10,610 nt of DNA. Origin: an uncultured Oscillospiraceae bacterium. GTDB taxonomy: Bacteria > Bacillota > Clostridia > Oscillospirales > Ruminococcaceae. A program made the position numbers and the translations under genes. The stretch is from NCBI GenBank assembly GCA_934456315.1, contig CAKSHG010000057.1, positions 1 to 10,610 on the forward strand, given 5' to 3'. Numbering within the stretch: the stretch's first letter is position 1; each line of letters begins with the position of its first letter. This document shows, one piece after another, positions 1-5,064 of the stretch. The notes below the pieces were generated by a model, which was given only the letters and a program-made list of their open reading frames with translations, was not told the origin of the DNA and ran no database searches.

Positions 1-393
1 ACGCAGAAATATTCCGCGCCGTCCAGCTCTACAAATATCCAGCTTTCGGAGCGCAGTCTGCTGAATCCGGACGAGGTTGCCAAAATCAAGCGCCCGTATC
101 AGATAGTGCTGTCGCCGGATCCTCCGGCGGTCATGTATTCGCCGGATATTTCACAGTGGACTTTTAACACAATGCTCGGCATGGGAGATAAGTCGCATAA
201 CACAAGGCTTATCGAGCTTGACGAAAACGCCCGTCCTGAACGCGGCGGCAAGTCCACTGAACAGCTTTTGTGGAAGCCCTGGGAGGAGATTTTAAGGGAA
301 AGCTCCGTGCAATCTGCGGCAGTCCCAAGGCGCTCCGAATCAGTGCTTGACAATAAACCACCATATTTTAGAAGGGAGGCGAAATTTAGATGA
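1..393 (+). CDS. VirD4/TraG-type conjugative coupling protein, C-terminal 130 residues (5' end outside window)
   Basis: Frame 1 is open from the first base to a TGA at 391-393, so only the C-terminus is present. The segment LLNPDEV followed by a short beta-rich stretch with a hydrophobic core (YQIVLSPDPPAVM) and a tail of the type NARP matches the end of the motor domain in Firmicutes VirD4/TraG proteins. In that family, a hexameric membrane ATPase delivers the relaxase-DNA complex to the type IV secretion channel. The Walker motifs lie upstream of the window. The C-terminal tail is basic and proline-rich and was not recognised as a separate domain. Its stop overlaps the next start by 4 nt (ATGA), which implies coupling to the VirB2-like gene. 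The family call is from remembered sequence features, not a search. Confidence 0.75.
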   Translation, partial: TQKYSAPSSSTNIQLSERSLLNPDEVAKIKRPYQIVLSPDPPAVMYSPDISQWTFNTMLGMGDKSHNTRLIELDENARPERGGKSTEQLLWKPWEEILRESSVQSAAVPRRSESVLDNKPPYFRREAKFR

Positions 394-719
394 AGAAACT
401 CAAAAATACCGCCGCGGCGCTCACTGCGGCAGTAACGTCCGCGGCGATTTCCGTCGCGGCAAACGCCGAGGGCGGACTTGCCGCTTCAAAGGCGGTGACA
501 GGCACAAAAGCACTGTTGAACGACATTTCCAACATACTGCTGGTAGTTGCTCCGCTGGTCGGCACAGCCTGCATCGTGTACTTTGCGGTGCGCCACGGTG
601 CCGCCGAGGAAATGGACCAGAAAAAGTGGAAACAGCGCATGATAGTCGCGGCTGTATCAGTCGTAGTCGCGGTAGTCGCTTCGGCGCTCATCAACGTGCT
701 TGTCGGCTACTACCAGTAA
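390..719 (+). CDS. VirB2-like conjugative pilin candidate
   Basis: The protein has 109 residues. A basic N-terminus (MKKLKN) leads an alanine-rich hydrophobic stretch ending in ANA at residues 24-26, a plausible signal peptidase I site. Two predicted transmembrane helices follow, at about 48-67 and 84-106, joined by a charged loop (AAEEMDQKKWKQR) that would lie in the cytoplasm. Signal peptide plus two helices and a short polar loop is the VirB2/TrbC architecture, and the position directly after VirD4 is common in Gram-positive elements. SD GGGAGG lies upstream within the VirD4 gene, and ATG overlaps its stop. In a VirB2 role it would form a surface filament or channel subunit. Alternatively it is a generic small membrane protein; sequence similarity to VirB2 is weak by eye. 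Confidence 0.6.
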   Translation: MKKLKNTAAALTAAVTSAAISVAANAEGGLAASKAVTGTKALLNDISNILLVVAPLVGTACIVYFAVRHGAAEEMDQKKWKQRMIVAAVSVVVAVVASALINVLVGYYQ

Positions 720-730
720 AGGAGAACCGC

Positions 731-763
731 ATGGAATACACATCGGGACAGCCGCCGGACTGA
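731..763 (+). CDS. Possible 10-residue leader peptide or gene remnant
   Basis: An ATG at 731 is preceded by a strong SD (AAAGGAG, 718-724) with a 6-nt spacer, yet the frame reads only MEYTSGQPPD before TGA at 761-763. The SD overlaps the stop codon of the VirB2-like gene, exactly as a coupled downstream gene would be arranged. It may be a translated micropeptide, a coupling device that delivers ribosomes towards the SpoVG gene (whose own SD is at 793-798), or the stub of a deleted gene. No similarity is recognised, and only the SD geometry supports translation. Confidence 0.3.
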   Translation: MEYTSGQPPD

Positions 764-805
764 AACCTGTTCCTTCAACGATACAGATAAACGGAGGTCA
801 GCAAC

Positions 806-1156
806 ATGAAAATAACCTGCGATCCCAAGTCTGTCCGCATAACCGCCGGACAGAACAACCGCCTTGCTACGGCAAGCATAACTCTCGACAATGCCTTTGT
901 AGTTCGTAACATCAGCGTGATGAACGGATCCAAGGGCATTTTTGTCAATATGCCGAGCCAGAAAGGCGTTGATGCCGAGGGGAACACAAAGTATTTCGAT
1001 ACTGCGTTCCCTCTCAGCAAGGAACTCCGCGCCGAGCTTTCAACCGTGGTTATCGGCGCATATCAGCAGAAGCTCGCGGAGCTTCAGAACAGCGCTTCCC
1101 AGCGCGACAGCGAACCGCCCGAACAGGACGAAGAATATTCAAACGAAATGTTTTGA
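806..1156 (+). CDS. SpoVG-family nucleic-acid-binding regulator
   Basis: The protein has 116 residues. Residues 1-92 carry the SpoVG fold signature: ASITLDNAFVVRNISVMNG, then GIFVNMPS, then a segment ending in FPLSKELRAELSTVV. These align with the Bacillus SpoVG pattern ASITLD-FVVHDIRVI-G--GLFVAMPS. SpoVG proteins bind DNA and RNA and act as global regulators. The tail (about 93-116) is acidic and glutamine-rich and extends beyond the usual SpoVG length of 85-100 residues. GGAGGT lies 8 nt before the ATG. Copies carried on mobile elements probably tune element or host transcripts, but the target here is unknown. Its place between two pilin-like genes suggests control of the transfer operon, which is inference. 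Confidence 0.85.
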   Translation: MKITCDPKSVRITAGQNNRLATASITLDNAFVVRNISVMNGSKGIFVNMPSQKGVDAEGNTKYFDTAFPLSKELRAELSTVVIGAYQQKLAELQNSASQRDSEPPEQDEEYSNEMF

Positions 1157-1173
1157 CAACAGGAGGAAACACA

Positions 1174-1425
1174 ATGAAGAATATCAGAAACAAGCTCACT
1201 TTCAAGGCTCTCACTCTCCGCGAGGCGGCAAGGGAGAAGGCTCTCGCACTCAGGGCAAAGGCGCTCGACACCACCGGCGAGGGCTACGTTGACACGGCGG
1301 TAAAAATCATCATCGCCGTTGTTATCGGCGCTCTGCTCATGGCTGGACTGGTCGCGCTTTTCAACGAGGTCATCATGCCCAGAGTAAACACCGAAGTCAC
1401 AGAGCTTTTCGACGCCGCAGGCTGA
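1174..1425 (+). CDS. Small prepilin-like protein (Flp-like major pilin candidate; DUF6133-like)
   Basis: The start is taken at ATG 1174, 6 nt after AGGAGGA, not at the earlier in-frame TTG 1153 that overlaps the previous gene; this gives 83 residues. A basic, alanine-rich amphipathic N-terminus of about 35 residues ends in TTG|EGYVD, followed by one long hydrophobic helix (about 41-63) and a short acidic C-terminus. Cleavage after G35 by the prepilin peptidase encoded at 3069 would leave a 48-residue mature protein with D at +5, where classical type IV pilins have E5. That size and shape fit an Flp/Tad pilin, although the leader is unusually long. The same GEGYVD motif occurs in the protein at 8303-8707. 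Not seen: any AxA signal peptidase I site. The alternative is an uncharacterised small membrane component of the conjugation channel. Confidence 0.6.
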   Translation: MKNIRNKLTFKALTLREAAREKALALRAKALDTTGEGYVDTAVKIIIAVVIGALLMAGLVALFNEVIMPRVNTEVTELFDAAG

Positions 1426-1446
1426 TGGATCGTTCTGCCCACCGCT

Positions 1447-1471
1447 GGGGCGCGGTTTACTGCCGCGCTCC
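1447..1471 (+). promoter_or_regulatory. GC-rich hairpin between prepilin-like and VirB6-like genes
   Basis: GGGGCGCGG (1447-1455) pairs with CCGCGCTCC (1463-1471) across a 7-nt loop. All nine positions pair, one as G-U in RNA. It occupies the 70-nt gap after a small pilin-like gene. There is no long U tract after it, so it is not a convincing intrinsic terminator. An attenuator or an mRNA 3'-end stabiliser giving excess pilin message is possible. Confidence 0.4.
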
Positions 1472-1495
1472 GTTTCGGCGGTCCGGAGGTGAAGC

Positions 1496-2350
1496 ATGAC
1501 TTTTATAATTATTTCGCTGATCGTGGCTCTGCTCGGAGGAATAGTGACGCTGTTTTTCAGCTCCGAAATGGTTGGCGAGCTTTACACCACGGTGTTTGAC
1601 TGCGGACAATACCTCACGACTGTTTCGGGAGTTGAGTTTTTCAGCCTGCTCATGCCGGTTTCATACGGCTTCGGGATAAGCCTGATAATCCTCAAATTCC
1701 TGAAGAAAGCCTTTGATATCTACGTCCTCTGGACTGACGGCGACCCGGACGCAGACCCGTTTCTGCTTCTCACGAATTTCGTCCGCGCGGTCGGAACGGC
1801 GCTGATATTTCAATGGCTGTACGGCCTTTTTGTCGATATCTGCCGCGAGATAACAAACACGATAATTTCGCAGATAAACGGCGGCACGGACATGACCACC
1901 GAGTGGGTCACTGTGATAACCAGCATGGGAATAGTTCCGGCGATTGCCGGGCTTATCTTCGTTATCTGCTGGCTGATACTTTACTTTTCGTTCATGGCGA
2001 GGGGCATTGAGATGATGGTAATGCAGATAGGCGTTCCGCTTGCCTGCGTGGGGCTTCTGGACAACGACAAGGGAGTTTTCCGGGTGTACATAAACCAGTT
2101 CGTAAAGGCGTTCGTGACCACCATCGTGCAGATAATGCTCTGCAAGATTGGGCTGTCGCTTATGCTGAACGCGACCATCATTTCCGCTTCAAATATCTTC
2201 TGGGGAATCGCCTGCATGATCGCCGCAATTTCCATGCCCAAGATACTGCGTGAATTCCTTGTACCCACCACCGGCGACGGCAGGATAGGAACGACCGTTT
2301 CGCAGACGGTCCACATCGCTTCAATGGCGAAGAACATCATTGCAAAGTAG
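1496..2350 (+). CDS. VirB6/TrbL-like polytopic membrane channel protein
   Basis: The protein has 284 residues and is very hydrophobic, with six or seven likely membrane helices at about 1-21, 48-68, 94-112, 147-166, 172-190, 203-225 and 231-248. A hydrophilic loop at 113-140 separates two halves, and the C-terminus (250-284) is soluble and threonine/glycine-bearing (VPTTGDGRIGTTVSQ). Helix number, size and place next to VirB2-, VirB3- and VirD4-like genes match the TrbL/VirB6 inner-membrane component, which in type IV secretion contacts the DNA substrate during export. GGAGGT lies 5 nt before ATG 1496. The TrbL name rests on topology and context; residue-level similarity was not tested. Confidence 0.7.
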   Translation: MTFIIISLIVALLGGIVTLFFSSEMVGELYTTVFDCGQYLTTVSGVEFFSLLMPVSYGFGISLIILKFLKKAFDIYVLWTDGDPDADPFLLLTNFVRAVGTALIFQWLYGLFVDICREITNTIISQINGGTDMTTEWVTVITSMGIVPAIAGLIFVICWLILYFSFMARGIEMMVMQIGVPLACVGLLDNDKGVFRVYINQFVKAFVTTIVQIMLCKIGLSLMLNATIISASNIFWGIACMIAAISMPKILREFLVPTTGDGRIGTTVSQTVHIASMAKNIIAK

Positions 2351-2357
2351 GTGGGAT

Positions 2358-2576
2358 ATGGACACGATAAACACGCTGAGCGTATGTATGCAGGGCATAA
2401 TCTCCGCCGGGCTTCTCATGCGGATAATCTTCTGCGCCGTCCGGCTGACGCATGAGGAGGAAGAATCCGGGCGTTACCGCAGGCGCATTAAAAATTCACT
2501 GGTAATGCTGGTGATTGCACAGCTCATTTTCCCGCTGAAAGAACTGCTGATATTTTATTTCGGCTCTGGTTACTAA
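2358..2576 (+). CDS. 72-residue two-helix membrane protein of the conjugation operon
   Basis: ATG 2358 is preferred over the in-frame TTG 2340, because TTG overlaps the VirB6 gene and a GGTGGG element lies just before the ATG. Two hydrophobic helices (about 10-29 and 46-67) flank a charged loop with a run of glutamates followed by RYRRRIK. By the positive-inside rule this loop is cytoplasmic. No signal peptide is evident. The topology recalls VirB2/VirB3-sized subunits, but no family is recognised. Its TAA stop forms part of the 6-bp duplication flanking the insertion element at 2579-2749, so the element landed exactly at the gene's end without altering the protein. Confidence 0.6.
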   Translation: MDTINTLSVCMQGIISAGLLMRIIFCAVRLTHEEEESGRYRRRIKNSLVMLVIAQLIFPLKELLIFYFGSGY

Positions 2577-2578
2577 GG
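2573..2578 (+). repeat. Left target-site duplication CTAAGG
   Basis: CTAAGG adjoins the left inverted repeat and is repeated exactly at 2750-2755. It contains the TAA stop (2574-2576) of the upstream gene. Because the element ends can also be read as GG/CC, a 4-bp duplication TAAG with an 18-bp inverted repeat is an equally valid parse. Confidence 0.6.
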
Positions 2579-2749
2579 GCAACACCGCACAAAGACCATT
2601 TATTGGATTTTGTACGTGTCTTGCTTGCATCTTTCCCGTCATATTGCACAATTCGTCCTTGCAAGGCGACAGCCTTGCCGCGTCCTCATTGTACAATCTG
2701 ACGAAAAATCTGACTACGCAATACACGCACAATCTTTGTGCGGTATTGC
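2579..2749. mobile_element. MITE-like non-autonomous element (171 bp)
   Basis: The ends are GCAACACCGCACAAAGA (2579-2595) and TCTTTGTGCGGTATTGC (2733-2749), inverted repeats matching at 16 of 17 positions, bracketed by direct CTAAGG copies. No transposase could fit. Inside are nested palindromes: GCAAGGC/GCCTTGC with a 4-nt loop (2661-2678), enclosed by ATTGCACAAT/ATTGTACAAT (2643-2652 and 2688-2697, one mismatch, G-U in RNA). Removing the element and one duplication gives TAC-TAAGGAG-AACAGC-ATG. The upstream stop would then overlap the SD of the downstream gene, matching the compact junctions elsewhere in the operon. It is presumably mobilised by a transposase elsewhere in the genome. The family is not named here. 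Confidence 0.7.
2661..2678 (+). repeat. Perfect hairpin inside the MITE-like element
   Basis: GCAAGGC, a GACA tetraloop region, then GCCTTGC: a 7-bp perfect stem, itself enclosed by the outer imperfect pair at 2643-2652 and 2688-2697. In the operon mRNA this would fold as a long interrupted hairpin between two transfer genes. No U tract follows, so it need not terminate transcription. Confidence 0.6.
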
Positions 2750-2755
2750 CTAAGG
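2750..2755 (+). repeat. Right target-site duplication CTAAGG, also part of the SD of the next gene
   Basis: This second copy of CTAAGG continues into GAG, giving TAAGGAG (2751-2757) 6 nt before ATG 2764. The downstream gene therefore keeps its ribosome binding site despite the insertion. Confidence 0.6.
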
Positions 2756-2763
2756 AGAACAGC

Positions 2764-3084
2764 ATGGACGACAAAATCATCATACCCTACGGACTTACAA
2801 TGGAGCAGGAGTATTTCCCCGGCTTCGGGAGCCGCGAGCTTCGCCAGTTCTTTATAGGCGGCGCGGCTTCCGCGGTGCTGGGAGCGCTCCTGCTCATCTT
2901 TTCCGGACAGCTTCTCGCGCTCATCGTCTGCATAATGACAGGCGCTTCCGGAAGCATTATGGCGGTCCGCAAGGACCCGTACACCCGAATTTCCGTTGTA
3001 ACGCAGATCGGAAACATGATAAAATTCCGGCGCACACAGCAGAATTTTCGGTACGTCTACAAATCGCCGTGGGAACAGAGCTGA
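2764..3084 (+). CDS. PrgI/VirB3-like membrane protein
   Basis: The protein has 106 residues from ATG 2764, chosen because TAAGGAG lies 6 nt upstream; the frame stays open back into the insertion element to 2644 but that part is element sequence. A polar N-terminus (GFGSRELRQF) leads two adjacent hydrophobic helices (about 28-46 and 47-66), then a basic C-terminal segment (KDPYTRISVV... FRRTQQ). Short N-terminus, paired helices and a basic tail match the PrgI/VirB3 shape. These proteins anchor the VirB4 ATPase at the membrane. Here VirB4 is separated from it by the whole Tad block, which is unusual since VirB3 and VirB4 genes are usually adjacent. The end overlaps the next gene by 16 nt. Confidence 0.5.
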   Translation: MDDKIIIPYGLTMEQEYFPGFGSRELRQFFIGGAASAVLGALLLIFSGQLLALIVCIMTGASGSIMAVRKDPYTRISVVTQIGNMIKFRRTQQNFRYVYKSPWEQS

Positions 3085-3470
3085 CGATATTCACACTGCT
3101 GTGCGTTTACTTTTTCGGGATATCCCGGCAGGACGTACAGCGGCGTGAGATATCCAACTGCGCCCCGGTGGTGCTAATTCTCGCAAGTCCGTTCGTCAGC
3201 ACAGTTCCGTTTCCGGAGCGCATTCTGGGATTGTTCGGACTGCTTATCCCGCTGGCGGCGGTCAGCATTATCACGAACGGCTTCGGCATGGGAGATGTAA
3301 AGCTCTGCGCGGCTTTCGGCTGGACGCTGGGAGCGTTCACGGCTTACTGCGCCCTTGCCATTGCGCTGACCGCCGCCGTTCTCGCGGGAAAAATCACACA
3401 TCAGAAACGACTGCCGCTTGCGCCGTTTTTGTGCGTCGCAGGCATGGCAATGATACTAGGTCACATCTGA
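3069..3470 (+). CDS. A24-family prepilin peptidase (TadV/CpaA type)
   Basis: The protein has 133 residues, the size of minimal single-domain TadV/CpaA peptidases that lack the methylase domain. Both catalytic aspartates of the family are visible: D22 in SRQDVQRREISN (family pattern D-x5-IxN) and D76 in GFGMGDVKL (the GxGD motif). Four or five hydrophobic helices surround them. It should cleave prepilin leaders after glycine at the cytoplasmic membrane face; likely substrates are the proteins at 1174, 8303 and 8704. The start is GTG 3069, inside the end of the previous gene with no good SD, so translation probably depends on coupling. No later in-frame start would preserve the first helix. Confidence 0.9.
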   Translation: MGTELTIFTLLCVYFFGISRQDVQRREISNCAPVVLILASPFVSTVPFPERILGLFGLLIPLAAVSIITNGFGMGDVKLCAAFGWTLGAFTAYCALAIALTAAVLAGKITHQKRLPLAPFLCVAGMAMILGHI

Positions 3471-3500
3471 AAGCCGTGAAGGAGGATTTTAGATGTGACC
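3459..3500 (+). promoter_or_regulatory. 10-bp perfect inverted repeat with SD in its loop and a start-stop codon pair
   Basis: GGTCACATCT (3459-3468) pairs exactly with AGATGTGACC (3491-3500). The 22-nt loop holds AAGGAGG (3479-3485), while the descending arm holds ATG 3493 followed at once by TGA 3496. The left arm includes the last codons of the peptidase and the T of its stop. The SD would be exposed and the start buried. This may control translation of cpaB, or GTG 3495 may be an alternative cpaB start. Confidence 0.45.
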
Positions 3501-3521
3501 AATATTTATGGAGGCATTTCA

Positions 3522-4331
3522 ATGCTGAAAAACCGTACTCTTATCGGCATAATCCTGATCGCCGCGGCGATAGGGCTGTGCTTTGGCATTTCGCCGCTTT
3601 TCAATTCTATTCTTTCAAGCAAAACCAAGATAATCCGGCTCAGGCAGGACATTCCGCAGGGAGTTCAGATAACCGGCGCAATGCTGGAAGCGGTGGAAGT
3701 CGGCACGCTGAATCTTCCTGCGGATATGCAGAACGACCCCAGGCAGATAATCGGGAAGTATACAGTTTCCGCAATGTTCGCCGGGGACAGCTTCACGGAC
3801 AAGAAACTGTCAGATTCCATAGACACCTCGGACAGCCTGCTCCGTCAGCTCAAGCCTAACGAAACCGCCATGTCCGTCACCGTGAGGTCGCTTGCGAACG
3901 GACTTTCCGGAAAGCTCCAGCAGGGCGATATTATCCAGATCGTTTCCGTTGACGAGGACGACAAGGCGCAGATCTACGAGGAACTCCAGTATGTGGAGGT
4001 GCTTGCGACCACCTCGGATAAAGGCTCGGACGACACCTACCGCGACGGCGAGGTCAACGCGGACGATGAGGACAGCGGCGACCAGTCCCTTTATGCTACT
4101 GTCACTATAATTCTCCAGGACAGGGCGCAGGCGCTGAGGCTTGCGGAATGCGAGAACACCTCGCTTCATGCGGTTTTCGTCACCAGAGGCGACGAGAAAT
4201 TAAAGGCGGAATGCCTGAAAGCCCAGCTCGAACTTCTCACCGGAGAAATATCCACGGCGGAAGCTGACGGCACCTCTGAACCCGTAGAAACACCCGAACC
4301 CACGTCAGAAAGCGAGGAAATCAATGGATAA
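3522..4331 (+). CDS. cpaB: CpaB/RcpC-type Flp pilus assembly protein with SAF domain
   Basis: The protein has 269 residues from ATG 3522, which has GGAGG 7 nt upstream. GTG 3495 in the same frame would add nine residues (MTNIYGGIS) and also has an SD, so the start is not certain. Residues 6-24 are a membrane anchor. Residues 35-97 form an SAF domain (IIRLRQDIPQGVQIT... ML), and 115-215 match the CpaB/RcpC region (ETAMSVTVRSL... QQGDIIQIV), interrupted by an acidic insertion near 165-190. The tail from about 245 is rich in E, T, S and P. In Tad systems CpaB sits at the cell envelope and is thought to bind peptidoglycan or stabilise the pilus channel. The stop overlaps the TadZ start by 8 nt. 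Confidence 0.85.
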   Translation: MLKNRTLIGIILIAAAIGLCFGISPLFNSILSSKTKIIRLRQDIPQGVQITGAMLEAVEVGTLNLPADMQNDPRQIIGKYTVSAMFAGDSFTDKKLSDSIDTSDSLLRQLKPNETAMSVTVRSLANGLSGKLQQGDIIQIVSVDEDDKAQIYEELQYVEVLATTSDKGSDDTYRDGEVNADDEDSGDQSLYATVTIILQDRAQALRLAECENTSLHAVFVTRGDEKLKAECLKAQLELLTGEISTAEADGTSEPVETPEPTSESEEING

Positions 4332-5061
4332 CAACATCATCGCAGTATACGGAAGTCCGGGTAGCTACAAAACCACGACCGCGCTTTCGCTGGCGCGGTG
4401 CATTGCTTCAAAAGGGAGCAATGTCGTGATAGTCGGAACAAGCACCATAAAGCCGCTTCTGCCCATTGCAGTGCCGTTTGAGAGCAAGTTCAGCGGTTCG
4501 CTCGGGAAGGCGCTTTCCGCCGTGGATTTCGACCGTGACGTGATTCTCAAAAATATCTTCATGGCGACTGACAAAATCGGGATACTGTCCTACAATATCC
4601 GCGAGAACAGCAATTCCTACGCGGTCGTATCTCCGGACAGAATGGACGACCTGTTCATTCAGCTCCGCCAGCAGATGGGCGCGCAGATAATCGTGGACTG
4701 CACATCTGACATCGTGAACAGCAAGCTCACTGCCAAGGCGGTAATCAACGCCACGCACGTTGTGGAGCTTCTGACCTGCGATACCAACGGGCTTGTATTC
4801 GACGGTTCGCAGGAGCCTATCCTCCAGTCGGAGCAGTACAATTACCGCGATTTTATCCGGCTCATGTCGCTGAATTCCACGATAAAGCAGGACGAAGCCG
4901 CAATGAAAAACGCGCTCGGGCGAATCTCCGGCACGATACCCTACTGCCCGAAAGCCGCCGAGTATCTCAATCAGGGAACCCTGCTGACAAAAGCGGTGGA
5001 CGACCGCACCTACAATACTACGATAAAATCCCTCGCGGAGCTTGTCACAAAGGAGGTCTGA
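4324..5061 (+). CDS. TadZ/CpaE-like P-loop ATPase (MinD/ParA superfamily)
   Basis: The protein has 245 residues. The P-loop is GSPGSYKTT at residues 10-18, immediately after a first beta strand, as in MinD/ParA proteins, but the signature lysine at the start of the deviant Walker A motif (KGGxxKT) is a serine here. A second conserved strand, IIVDCTSD, occupies the position of the family's switch II/Walker B strand. TadZ proteins localise the Tad machine at the pole or membrane and usually carry an N-terminal receiver-like domain; that domain is absent here, leaving a bare ATPase of about 245 residues. Position between CpaB and TadA supports the role. GAGGAAA precedes the ATG, which lies within the end of cpaB. 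Confidence 0.75.
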   Translation: MDNNIIAVYGSPGSYKTTTALSLARCIASKGSNVVIVGTSTIKPLLPIAVPFESKFSGSLGKALSAVDFDRDVILKNIFMATDKIGILSYNIRENSNSYAVVSPDRMDDLFIQLRQQMGAQIIVDCTSDIVNSKLTAKAVINATHVVELLTCDTNGLVFDGSQEPILQSEQYNYRDFIRLMSLNSTIKQDEAAMKNALGRISGTIPYCPKAAEYLNQGTLLTKAVDDRTYNTTIKSLAELVTKEV

Positions 5062-5064
5062 ACT

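Noticed and set aside
347..763. Plus-strand frame of 138 codons over the VirB2-like gene
   Set aside because: It is a shadow of 390-719; only its last ten codons, with their own SD at 718-724, were kept as a tentative small ORF.
1447..1480. Intrinsic terminator after the small pilin-like gene
   Set aside because: The stem is strong, but it is followed by GTTTCGG rather than a run of T, and the next gene has the same direction with a good SD.
3431..3859. Plus-strand frame of 142 codons overlapping the peptidase/cpaB junction
   Set aside because: It overlaps two well-supported genes in another frame and its translation is rich in R, H, Q and S, typical of a shadow.
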